Assembly: GCF_000698595.1 (NCBI RefSeq)
Contig: NZ_JFHC01000016.1
Location: 1-64,000 of the forward strand
Reading direction: 5' to 3'
Length of the DNA: 64,000 bases
Source of the DNA: Caballeronia glathei
GTDB lineage: Bacteria; Pseudomonadota; Gammaproteobacteria; Burkholderiales; Burkholderiaceae
The first letter of the stretch is position 1, and every line of letters begins with the position of its first letter. This document shows, piece after piece, positions 53,317 through 64,000 of the stretch. A model generated the notes under the pieces. That model saw only the letters and a program-made list of their open reading frames with translations, had not been told where the DNA came from and did no database searches. The position numbers and the translations under genes are program-made.

Positions 53317-55479
53317 TCACGCGAGCACGGCTTTGCGCTGGTCGTCCGATACGGGGCCGTCTCCGGCTGCATCGGCAAGACTTTCCGCGACCAGTTCGAT
53401 GAGTTCGCGCACGACGAACTTGCCTTCGTAGCCGCTCGTCTTCAGCGCGTCCTCGAACATCGTCAGGTCCTTGGGGCAGCACACGACGAACACGTCGAGC
53501 CCTTCGATGCGCGCGGCTTCGTGCATGCGCAGTTGCGACGGCTTTTCGACGCCGACCGGATCGCTCATCCAGATCCTCCCGCCGCCCGCGCCGCAGCAGA
53601 ATGAATTGTCGCGTGAGCGCGGCATCTCGACGAGGTCGCAGCCGAGCGCGGCGAGAATCTGGCGCGGTGCGTCGTAGCCCTTGTTGAAGCGGCCGAGATG
53701 GCACGGATCGTGGAAGGTCACGCGATAGTCGAGCGAACGCCTGGGCCTGATCGTGCCTTCGGCGATCATGCGGGCGAGAAGGCTCGTGTAGTGCTCGATT
53801 TCGTACTTGCCGCCGAAGTCCGGGTACTCGTTGCGGATCGTGTTGTATGAGTGCGGGTCGGTCGTCACGATGCGTTTGAAGGTCGACTTGCCGAGCATCG
53901 CGATGTTGTTTTCCGCCAGCAGTTCATAGAGCCCTTCCTCGCCGACGCGGCGCACATCGTTGCCGGCGTTCGATTCACCCTCGTAGAGCAGGCCGAAATC
54001 GACGTGTGCTTCATGCAGCAGGGTCGCAAAGGCCCGCGTCACGCGCTGGTTGCGGGGGTCGAACGAGGCATAGTCGCCCACGAACCACAGCATGTCCACC
54101 GGCTCCTTGCGCGCGTCCTTGATCTCGAAGGGCAGGGGCTTGGCCCATGCCGCGCGCTTGCGCTTCGATTCGTTGAACGAGTTGCCGTTCTTGTGGATGG
54201 CCTGCAGGGTCTTCTGCACTTGCGGCTCCATCTCGCCGTCTTCGACGAGCTTGCGGCGCAGCTGCACGATGATCGGTACATGTTCCACCGCTACCGGGCA
54301 GATTTCGACGCACGCCATGCAGGTGCGGCACGACCACACGGTCTCCATGAACACCTGGCCGATGCCCTTGCCATGCACGTCGAGCTTGACCTCGTCGGGC
54401 AGCGTGTTTTTTTCGAGCGCCTCGTTCGCGAATTCGCGCAGCGACAGGATCACGTCGCGGGGCGAGAGCGGGGCGCCTGCCGCATTCGCCGGACACGCTT
54501 CGTGGCAGCGTCCGCACTTCGTGCAGGCGTCGAGATTCAGCAGATGTTTCCACGTGAAGTCGGTGATGGCCTTGTAGCCGACGCTCTGGCTCTCCGGCGC
54601 GATGCGCGGCAGCCGTTGCGCGGCGAGCGGATCGCGCATCATCAGCGAGCCCGACGCCGTGAAAATGTGCTTGATCTTCGTGTACGGAATCAATGCGATG
54701 AACGTGAGGGCGAGCAGGCCGTGGAACCACCAGAGGCCCGTGCGCAGGATGGATGCGCCGGACGATCCGAGCCCTGCGGCACGCAAGAACTCGGCAAGGA
54801 GGGCGGCCACCGGCGACCACCAGCGCGTGTCCCATACCACGGCGCGATCCTGCAGCCACACGAGACGCAGCGCGCTCAGCACGAAGCCGGTGATCCCGAT
54901 CAGGATCAGCGTCCAGAGGAACGCCCAGTCTTCGCGACGGTACCCGCTGCGGTCGTAATCAGGATCTGCGGGCTGGCGGTCGGGGCGCTTGTAATCCAGC
55001 TTGGGCGGCTTGATCCAGCCGCGGCGCACCATCATGTAGATGAGGCCGCCGACCAGCGAGACGCCCGCCAGGTTCATCGCCAGCTTGAAGAACAGATAGA
55101 AGTTGCCGTTCCAGAAGTGGTAGCCGAAGACGCGCGCCGTAATGTCGTAGTCGACGGTGACTGTCGCCGTGCCGATGAAGAGCACCGCGAAGCCGTAAAA
55201 GATCATGCGGTGCGCGCGGCCGGCCGCCGGATCGCGGCGCGCGATCGTGCGGTGGTCCGCTACGACCTTCATCATGTCGGCGAATCGTGCGCGCAGGTCG
55301 ATCGGACCGGCGACCGGCCGCCCGCGCCGGTACTTGCGGATCTGGATATGGACGCCCCACGCGAACACGGCGATTGCGGCGATGCCGACGGCATAGAAGA
55401 GCCCGATCGCGAACGAAGGGAAGTTCTCGAACAGGATGCGCGTCACCGAGGCCTTGTCGAAATTCGATGCTGTCAGCAT
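53317..55479 (-). CDS. Membrane Fe-S oxidoreductase (DgcB-like, heterodisulfide reductase-related)
   Basis: A 720-residue protein. The N-terminal about 290 residues carry several membrane helices of NarI-like type that could bind haem b. Two 4Fe-4S motifs follow, CTKCGRCHEACP and CRTCMACVEICP, then two cysteine-rich CCG domains (HDPCHLGRF ... SFCCGAGGG ... CCPKDLTMF). Proteins of this layout (such as DgcB) oxidise ETF at the membrane and reduce quinone. The order tmd, this gene, LRV protein, etfB, etfA suggests it takes electrons from TMA oxidation into respiration. The start at 55479 follows a weak GGACG. Confidence 0.85.
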   Translation of the reverse strand: MLTASNFDKASVTRILFENFPSFAIGLFYAVGIAAIAVFAWGVHIQIRKYRRGRPVAGPIDLRARFADMMKVVADHRTIARRDPAAGRAHRMIFYGFAVLFIGTATVTVDYDITARVFGYHFWNGNFYLFFKLAMNLAGVSLVGGLIYMMVRRGWIKPPKLDYKRPDRQPADPDYDRSGYRREDWAFLWTLILIGITGFVLSALRLVWLQDRAVVWDTRWWSPVAALLAEFLRAAGLGSSGASILRTGLWWFHGLLALTFIALIPYTKIKHIFTASGSLMMRDPLAAQRLPRIAPESQSVGYKAITDFTWKHLLNLDACTKCGRCHEACPANAAGAPLSPRDVILSLREFANEALEKNTLPDEVKLDVHGKGIGQVFMETVWSCRTCMACVEICPVAVEHVPIIVQLRRKLVEDGEMEPQVQKTLQAIHKNGNSFNESKRKRAAWAKPLPFEIKDARKEPVDMLWFVGDYASFDPRNQRVTRAFATLLHEAHVDFGLLYEGESNAGNDVRRVGEEGLYELLAENNIAMLGKSTFKRIVTTDPHSYNTIRNEYPDFGGKYEIEHYTSLLARMIAEGTIRPRRSLDYRVTFHDPCHLGRFNKGYDAPRQILAALGCDLVEMPRSRDNSFCCGAGGGRIWMSDPVGVEKPSQLRMHEAARIEGLDVFVVCCPKDLTMFEDALKTSGYEGKFVVRELIELVAESLADAAGDGPVSDDQRKAVLA

Positions 55480-55542
55480 GGGTCGTCCATTGAACAGGTG
55501 AGAAGTGGTTCGTCGCTATGCGTTGCTTATGTCGTGGCTTCC

Positions 55543-55683
55543 TTTACGCCGTTTGATGCACCTGGGCCTTCGTGAAACTTGGAGTTCTATTGGTCTATTA
55601 GCTCTGCCCCTGTCCGGGGCAGTGCCAATAGACCAACAGCAAAACAAGTTTCATGGAGGCCTTGGCGCATCAAACGGTGCAAA
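55543..55683. repeat. Compact palindromic repeat between tmd and the Fe-S oxidoreductase gene
   Basis: A hairpin-like element about 140 bases long. The left arm runs from TTTACGCCGTTTGATGCAC to TGCCCCTGTCC and the right arm returns GGGGCAGTGCC to GCATCAAACGG. It lacks the inner block found in the related copy at 16701-17385. It sits inside an operon, where the RNA hairpin could limit readthrough or protect the upstream (tmd) message from decay. Confidence 0.75.
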
Positions 55684-55711
55684 CACAGCCCAGGCCCGCC
55701 CCACCACTACG

Positions 55712-59148
<3,437 letters not shown>

Positions 59149-59280
59149 AGCTGTTTCCCGAGAGTGAAACCGAACGTGATGGGATGCCCGGAGCGGCCGG
59201 GCAGCGAGTGGCCTCGGATGGCCATTGGATGACAGCAAGTCTCGTTCGTAAAAATCAGCGTCACAATGGCCCAATGGCGC

Positions 59281-59296
59281 TACCTCCGAGTGGGTA
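59281..59296. promoter_or_regulatory. NarL-type 7-2-7 site between the TMA and DMA operons
   Basis: TACCTCCGAGTGGGTA: heptamers TACCTCC and (reverse) TACCCAC with a two-base gap, both matching TACYYM. It shares eleven or more identical positions with the 5910 site, including the GA spacer. It could serve either or both divergent operons. Confidence 0.55.
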
Positions 59297-59534
59297 GTTC
59301 CGCCTACTCCGCGCGCGCCGGAAAACAGAAATCAAAGGGCGCGCGGGATGAGCGAAGACGCCTTACACGTTCTGTAAGCTGGTTTGTAAGGTATCCGCTG
59401 AAGCCACTGTGCACGCGGTGCGGGAGCCATTCGAAATGCGCGGGCCGTAGGCCTCCGACCGCAATTTCGCGTGCAATCGCTCGCCCGATTGCTACCGCGC
59501 AGGGCTACCTCCAATGAATCATTGAAATGGCTTT

Positions 59535-59563
59535 TTGACTGGCCGATTCTAGTTTCGTGAATT
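59535..59563 (+). promoter_or_regulatory. Candidate sigma-70 promoter for the DMA demethylase operon
   Basis: TTGACT at 59535-59540, a 17-base spacer and TGAATT at 59558-59563 (four of six consensus positions). Transcription would start about 80 bases before the reductase ATG. Confidence 0.4.
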
Positions 59564-59650
59564 CGCCGATGTGGACGCATGGCCTGCACGGTCATGGGCC
59601 CACGCAATCGAGCCTTGATCAAGGCGCAATCGACACGAGGATGAGCGGGC

Positions 59651-60607
59651 ATGAATGGACCGAAAACGATCCCGGTACGTGTAGCGCATGTCGAACCGGT
59701 CACGGATGATGTGCGGCGCTTCACGCTCGTGCCGGCAGATGGCCGGCACCTGCCCGCCTATTCCGCGGGCAGCCACGTCATCGTCACCATGCGCGGAGAG
59801 TCGCGTGTATGGCGCAACGCCTATTCGCTCACGACGCCCTCCGGCGTGCGCGACGCCTATCAGATCATGGTGCGCCGGGTGAGTGCATCGCGTGGCGGAT
59901 CGGCGTTCATGCATTCGAGCGTGAGCGAGGGCACGCGGCTCGACATCTCGGTGCCGTCGAACTTCTTTCCGCTCGCGCGACGCGGCGGCAAGCACGTGAT
60001 GATCGCGGGCGGCATCGGCGTGACGCCGTTTCTTTCGATGCTGCCTGAGCTTGCCCGCATCCGCGCGCGCGTCGAAATGCACTTGTGCTGTCGCCCGGAA
60101 GACGCGGACGCCTTCACGGATCTCATCGCATCGCGCACGGCGGGCGGCGTTGCGGTGTATGTCGAAGTGGCCGGTGCGAAGGAGCGTTTCGGCGCAATGC
60201 TCGCAGACCAGCCGGCCGGCACCCACCTTTACACCTGCGGACCGGCTGGGCTGATGGAAGGCGTCGCTGAGACCGCCCGCGCGCTTGGCTGGCCGGAAAG
60301 TCATTTCCATCAGGAGAGCTTCGGCGGCGCGTCGCACGGCGAGCCGTTCGTTGCGGTGCTGGCGAAGAGTGGTCGCGAAGTCGCGGTGACCGGCGACCAG
60401 AGCCTGCTCGAAGCGCTGGAAGCGGCGGGTGTCGATGCGCCCTACATGTGCCGCGGCGGCGCGTGCGGCACGTGTGCGCTGGAGGTGCTGGAAGGCACTC
60501 CCGAGCATCGCGACTTTTTCCAGAGCGCCGCCGAACGCGCGACGAACTGCAATGTGCTGCCCTGCGTGTCGCGTGCACGCGGTGGGCGGATCGTCCTGAA
60601 CATCTGA
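59651..60607 (+). CDS. Dimethylamine oxidative demethylase reductase subunit (FMN/2Fe-2S, PDR-type)
   Basis: A 318-residue reductase of the ferredoxin-NAD(P)H/PDR type. FMN and NAD sites appear as WRNAYSLTTP and IAGGIGVTPFLSMLP; a plant-type 2Fe-2S motif follows at YMCRGGACGTCALEV. It transfers electrons from NAD(P)H to an oxygenase. The next gene (24 bases downstream) is the haem catalytic subunit, so the pair matches the haem-dependent oxidative N-demethylase (HODM) and the dimethylamine monooxygenase systems. A generic vanillate-demethylase reductase is the fallback. Confidence 0.85.
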   Translation: MNGPKTIPVRVAHVEPVTDDVRRFTLVPADGRHLPAYSAGSHVIVTMRGESRVWRNAYSLTTPSGVRDAYQIMVRRVSASRGGSAFMHSSVSEGTRLDISVPSNFFPLARRGGKHVMIAGGIGVTPFLSMLPELARIRARVEMHLCCRPEDADAFTDLIASRTAGGVAVYVEVAGAKERFGAMLADQPAGTHLYTCGPAGLMEGVAETARALGWPESHFHQESFGGASHGEPFVAVLAKSGREVAVTGDQSLLEALEAAGVDAPYMCRGGACGTCALEVLEGTPEHRDFFQSAAERATNCNVLPCVSRARGGRIVLNI

Positions 60608-60631
60608 CCCAGGCCACGAACGGGAAACGCC

Positions 60632-61699
60632 ATGACCATTGTCTTCAACGAAGAAAACTTCCGCGCTCCCTATACGTTCCGGAACAGCGATCAGGCCATC
60701 CTGCGCTTTCCGTTTCCGTTCCCGGAGGACCGCTACATGTACTCGGTCAACATCGAGCCGCATGTGAAGGGCGGCGCGTCGGCCGCGTTCGGAGCAACCT
60801 TCGATATCGACGAACACTATGTCTCCGAATGCCGCGACCGGGCGCTCACGCTGGAGCGCGATCCGTTGCGCTCGCAGGTGCTCGATCACATGGACGCCGC
60901 GCAGTGGGACACGCTCGAAATGATCATGGAAAGCCTCGCGGCGGACTATCCCGAGCATTTCAAGTTGACACGCGACGGCGACCACTGGACCTGGATCAAC
61001 CAGCCGCTCGGTCTGGAGCAGCAGTTCGTGTTCGGCGACGTGGCCACGCTGCCGTGCCCGCCCTTCGAATACATCACGCGCCAGGCCCAGGGCGACTACG
61101 TACTGCTCGACCATCGCGACGACAACCTTTTCATGGATGGCGGCACGGTCACGACCCAAGCCGACTGGTCGCTCGACTTCGATCTCGGCATGAGCTTCAT
61201 GGAGTGGCATGGTCCCGTGCCGCTCGCGCATCAGGCGGGCATCTTCGAGCGCGCGCTGAAGTTCCTGCTGCGCCTGCAGCTCGGCGCGCCCGTGCGGCGC
61301 CTGAACTGGACCATGACGGTCAATCCGCGTCTGGACACGTCGCCCGAGACCTATCCGGAGTGGGGTCCGGACCGGGCAAGCATCACGCCCGAGAACGTGG
61401 GGCGCAAGTTGCACCTGCGCGTCGAGTTGCAGACGCTCTTCAGGCTGCCGCGCAGCAACGCGATCCTCTTTTGCGTGCGCTGCTACCTGATCGCGTTCGA
61501 CGAACTCGTGCGCGTGCCGAAATGGGGAAGGCGCATGCATCGCGTGCTCGGATCGCTGCCGCCGGAGCTTGTCGAGTACAAGGGCATCACGCGGTATCGG
61601 CAGACCGCGGTGCAGTGGCTTTCCCAGTTCGACGACGGACTGCCCACGAGCGCGGGCACGCATTCGGAAGCCGACCGGCTGGAGGAGCAAGTCACGTAA
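60632..61699 (+). CDS. Dimethylamine oxidative demethylase haem subunit (DUF3445 family)
   Basis: A 355-residue protein of the DUF3445 family, named heme-dependent oxidative N-demethylase (a haem-binding PAS-like enzyme); related proteins are dimethylamine monooxygenase subunits. Recognisable stretches are NIEPHVKGGASAAFGATFDID, the LRLQLGAPVRRLNWTMTVNP segment, and LHLRVELQTLFRLPRSNAILFCVRCYL. It converts dimethylamine and oxygen to methylamine and formaldehyde. It is the catalytic partner of the reductase at 59651, and its product is the substrate of GmaS at 12210. Confidence 0.85.
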   Translation: MTIVFNEENFRAPYTFRNSDQAILRFPFPFPEDRYMYSVNIEPHVKGGASAAFGATFDIDEHYVSECRDRALTLERDPLRSQVLDHMDAAQWDTLEMIMESLAADYPEHFKLTRDGDHWTWINQPLGLEQQFVFGDVATLPCPPFEYITRQAQGDYVLLDHRDDNLFMDGGTVTTQADWSLDFDLGMSFMEWHGPVPLAHQAGIFERALKFLLRLQLGAPVRRLNWTMTVNPRLDTSPETYPEWGPDRASITPENVGRKLHLRVELQTLFRLPRSNAILFCVRCYLIAFDELVRVPKWGRRMHRVLGSLPPELVEYKGITRYRQTAVQWLSQFDDGLPTSAGTHSEADRLEEQVT

Positions 61700-61755
61700 G
61701 CCCGCAACGTCCCCGTTTTTTGTCATTGCTTTAATCCTGTACCCCCGCAATGCCC

Positions 61756-61798
61756 TCCTTCGCGAGCATGCCCCGATTGCGGCGAGGCTCGCGAAGGA
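61756..61798. repeat. Perfect 12-bp inverted repeat between haem subunit and permease genes
   Basis: TCCTTCGCGAGC at 61756-61767 and its exact complement GCTCGCGAAGGA at 61787-61798, with a 19-base loop. No U-run follows, so it is not a standard intrinsic terminator. It may slow polymerase or shield the upstream message from decay within the operon. Confidence 0.5.
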
Positions 61799-61849
61799 CG
61801 TGCGTGATGATTCCACGTATCGGTGACTCAACCTGAAAGGAAGACAGAG

Positions 61850-63526
61850 ATGAGTGCGATTCCCGAAGACTATGCCGGCGAACCCGACGGTTCTCTGCAG
61901 AGAAAGATAAGCTGGACCGGTGCGTTCTGGGTGGCGAGCGGCGTGCCCGCGCTGGTGTTGTTCTCGATCGGCTCGATTGCCGCAACCGTCGGCAAGCTGT
62001 CATGGGCCGTGTGGATCATCTCGATCGGACTCGGGTTCGTCCAGTCGTTTGCGTACGCGGAGATCGCAGGACTATTCCCGCACAAGTCGGGGGGCGCATC
62101 GGTCTATGGGGCGATCGCCTGGGTCCGCTATTCGAAACTGTTCGCACCGTTATCGGTGTGGTGCAACTGGTTCGCGTGGTCGCCGGTGCTCGCGATCGGC
62201 TCGGGGCTGGCAGCGGGGTACATCCTCTCGGTCATGTTCCCGCCCGACGCGGCGATCAACACGTGGCAGATCACGCTCTGCAGCCTCGACTGGCTGCGAT
62301 CGGGCCTGAGCCTTCGCATCAACTCGACGTTCATCCTCGGCGCCGCGGTCCTGCTGATCACGTTCGCCATCCAGCATCGCGGCATCCTGAACGCAGCGCG
62401 CATCCAGACGATTCTCGGCGTCGCCGCGCTGATTCCGCTCATTCTCGTCGGCACGGTGCCGCTGATCACGGGCGACCTGCCGATGCAGAACCTTCTGCCG
62501 CTCGTGCCATTCGCGAAGGATGCCGCAGGCCAGGTCGTGGATGGCGCGTGGGGCATGGGCGGCGTCACCCTGATGGCGGGCGGGCTCTTCATCGCCGCGT
62601 GGTCGACCTATGGTTTCGAAACGGCGGTCTGCTATACGCGTGAATTCCGCGACCCGAAGGTGGATACGTTCAAGGCGATCCTGTATTCCGGCCTCTTGTG
62701 CATCTTCGTGTTCACGGTCGTGCCTCTCTCGTTCCAGGGCGTGCTAGGCCTCGGCCATCTCGTCACGCCCGAAGTGAAGGACGCGTCGGGCAAGGTCGTT
62801 TCGGCGGCGGTCTACAACGGCATGCTGTCACCGGACATCTATAGCGGCATGGGCGTCGCGAAAGCGATGGCGCCGATGATCCACGGCGGCCTGCTCGTCG
62901 AGAGGATACTCGTCGTGATGCTGGTGCTCGCGCTCGTGCTCGCGATCATGACCTCGATGGCCGGCTCTTCGCGCACGCTGTATCAGGCGTCGGTGGACGG
63001 CTGGCTGCCGAAGTACCTCTCGCATGTCAACTCGCATGGCGCGCCGACGCGTGCCATGTGGACCGACCTGTGCTTCAACCTGATCCTGCTGCTGATGTCG
63101 GACTACGTGTTCGTGCTCGCGATGTCCAATGTCGGATACATCATCTTCAACTTCCTGAACCTGAATTCGGCGTGGATCCACCGGCTCGACCGCCCGGACT
63201 GGAGCCGTCCGTTCCGTGCGCCGAACTGGCTGCTCGCGCTCGGCACGCTGTTCTCCTTCGTGAACCTCGGGCTGCTCGGCATGGGCGCGGACATCTGGGG
63301 TGCAGGCACGCTGTTCTCGGGCCTGACGTTCGCCGCATTGATCCTCCCTGTGTTCGTCTACCGCCACTACATCGTCGACCGGGGGCATTTCCCCGACGCG
63401 ATGAAGGAAGACATGCAGCTCGTGGGCAGCGGCAGGGTGCAGAAGCGCGCGGGAATTCTGCCCTACGCGACGGTGCTGGCCGGCATCATCGTGGTGGCGG
63501 TCACGCACAACATGGCCGTCTATTGA
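61850..63526 (+). CDS. APC-superfamily amino acid/amine permease
   Basis: A 558-residue permease with about twelve membrane helices, starting from GAFWVASGVPALVLFSIGSIAATVG. The helix 1 and helix 6 breaks with glycines, and the loop before GGASVYGAIAWVRYSKLFAP, follow the APC pattern. A roughly 40-residue hydrophilic loop (EVKDASGKVVSAAVYNG) is present before helix 8. It is 150 bases after the haem subunit, and a DmmA-like gene follows, so a role in uptake of methylated amines is inferred. An ordinary amino acid permease is the alternative. Confidence 0.85.
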   Translation: MSAIPEDYAGEPDGSLQRKISWTGAFWVASGVPALVLFSIGSIAATVGKLSWAVWIISIGLGFVQSFAYAEIAGLFPHKSGGASVYGAIAWVRYSKLFAPLSVWCNWFAWSPVLAIGSGLAAGYILSVMFPPDAAINTWQITLCSLDWLRSGLSLRINSTFILGAAVLLITFAIQHRGILNAARIQTILGVAALIPLILVGTVPLITGDLPMQNLLPLVPFAKDAAGQVVDGAWGMGGVTLMAGGLFIAAWSTYGFETAVCYTREFRDPKVDTFKAILYSGLLCIFVFTVVPLSFQGVLGLGHLVTPEVKDASGKVVSAAVYNGMLSPDIYSGMGVAKAMAPMIHGGLLVERILVVMLVLALVLAIMTSMAGSSRTLYQASVDGWLPKYLSHVNSHGAPTRAMWTDLCFNLILLLMSDYVFVLAMSNVGYIIFNFLNLNSAWIHRLDRPDWSRPFRAPNWLLALGTLFSFVNLGLLGMGADIWGAGTLFSGLTFAALILPVFVYRHYIVDRGHFPDAMKEDMQLVGSGRVQKRAGILPYATVLAGIIVVAVTHNMAVY

Positions 63527-63592
63527 TTGCGCAACCCCAACACGCAGATTGCGCAACCTCATCACGCAACGTTCAAACCGGACTGCACTGAG

Positions 63593-64000
63593 ATGATGAC
63601 TTCGACCAACACCAGCCGCCCGACCTATGTCCCGCTGGAAGCGGACCCGCATGGCACGCAACACTGGTTCGTTACATCCGGGGCGACCGATGCCGACCGC
63701 GCCCGCGCCCAGGCTGCGCTCAGCCGGGCCGTGCCGCTTGAAGTATGGGCCGTGGACGCGGGCACGTCGCAAGCCGGGCCTTTGCGCCGGTTCGACGATG
63801 AACGCGCGCTCCTCGCCGCGCTCGAGCATGCGCTGCGCGACGCGAAGATCGGTCTGCGGATCTACGCGCTCGGCAGCGAGCCGTTCATCTGGTCCGTGCG
63901 GCAACTCGGCGAGCGCTTCGCGATTGCGCGCGAAGCGGTGAGGGTGGCCCATAGCGGCAGCCTGCATCGCCGGGTGTACTGCATTCATTGCCGGACGCTG
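63593..64000 (+). CDS. Dimethylamine monooxygenase DmmA-like subunit, cut by the window end
   Basis: The first 136 residues are visible and no stop occurs before the window end. The sequence (TYVPLEADPHGTQHWFVTSG ... YALGSEPFIWSVRQLGERF) runs towards a C-terminal CIHC pair (VYCIHCRTL), which is typical of DmmA-like proteins that end with a zinc-ribbon or rubredoxin-type CxxC motif. Such a subunit would complete the reductase/haem system upstream. The assignment is from memory and moderate in strength. Two in-frame ATGs (63593 and 63596) are possible. Confidence 0.6.
   Translation, partial: MMTSTNTSRPTYVPLEADPHGTQHWFVTSGATDADRARAQAALSRAVPLEVWAVDAGTSQAGPLRRFDDERALLAALEHALRDAKIGLRIYALGSEPFIWSVRQLGERFAIAREAVRVAHSGSLHRRVYCIHCRTL

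Larger units (their letters stand above)
59149..59650. other. Divergent control region TMA operon / DMA demethylase operon
   Basis: This 500-base stretch lies between the two divergent operons and has no gene. It holds a NarL-type site (59281-59296), 133-148 bases upstream of the leftward GcvT start, and a sigma-70-like promoter for the rightward operon (59535-59563). Confidence 0.6.

Noticed and set aside
61756-61798. Intrinsic terminator after the haem subunit gene
   Set aside because: The stem is perfect, but no U-run follows and the next gene is in the same direction, so it is listed as an inverted repeat only.

Overview
The window is GC-rich chromosomal or megaplasmid DNA from a beta-proteobacterium, most likely a Burkholderiaceae of the Paraburkholderia/Caballeronia type. 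The evidence is codon usage, family resemblance of the proteins and the form of the dispersed palindromic repeats; no rRNA or tRNA is present to prove it. Most of the window (about 6 to 64 kb) is a methylotrophy island for methylated amines and C1 assimilation.

Layout. 0-5.7 kb is a ragged left flank: an MFS exporter with two operator-like palindromes, an HxlR regulator, a possible plasmid fertility-inhibition protein, and a run of small membrane proteins that includes a chimeric, truncated permease. 6.0-16.7 kb (+) is a monomethylamine operon: purU, N-methylglutamate dehydrogenase mgdABCD, gamma-glutamylmethylamide synthetase gmaS, N-methylglutamate synthase mgsABC and a folD stump cut off by a nested palindromic repeat. 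17.4-28.5 kb holds a PLP decarboxylase and, on the minus strand, a serine-cycle operon glyA-sgaA-hprA-mtkA-mtkB-ppc-mcl with a LysR regulator beside it. 29.7-42.9 kb carries the tetrahydromethanopterin (H4MPT)/methylofuran branch: a fae paralogue, fhcC/D/A/B, a HisA-like gene, mfnF, mfnE, mfnB, a folB-like aldolase, a broken ATP-grasp ligase, a broken mch and an intact mtdB. 43.1-46.9 kb is a remnant Calvin-cycle block (pseudo-cbbR, cbbF, cbbP, cbbZ) without RuBisCO. 46.9-59.1 kb (-) is a trimethylamine operon: GcvT-like protein, trimethylamine dehydrogenase, a membrane Fe-S oxidoreductase, a helical-repeat protein, ETF beta and alpha, then a NarL-like response regulator and a sigma-54 activator. 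59.6-64 kb (+) holds a dimethylamine oxidative demethylase (reductase and haem subunits), an APC permease and a DmmA-like subunit cut by the window edge.

How it works together (inference from families): trimethylamine is demethylated by the dehydrogenase, with electrons passing through ETF and the membrane Fe-S protein. Dimethylamine is then demethylated by the oxygen-dependent haem enzyme, and methylamine enters through GmaS/Mgs/Mgd. The C1 units go through THF (PurU, FolD) or H4MPT (Mch, MtdB, Fhc) to formate, or into the serine cycle.

The most notable signals are these. A NarL-like regulator lies downstream of the TMA operon, and 16-bp sites of the NarL 7-2-7 form lie in front of the methylamine operon, between the TMA and DMA operons, and in front of the sigma-54 activator. 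The Fae paralogue lacks the catalytic histidine. There is a cluster of lesions: mch frameshift, ATP-grasp deletion, cbbR pseudogene, folD stump, permease chimera and fructose bisphosphatase motif changes. The lesions suggest that parts of the island are redundant or decaying.
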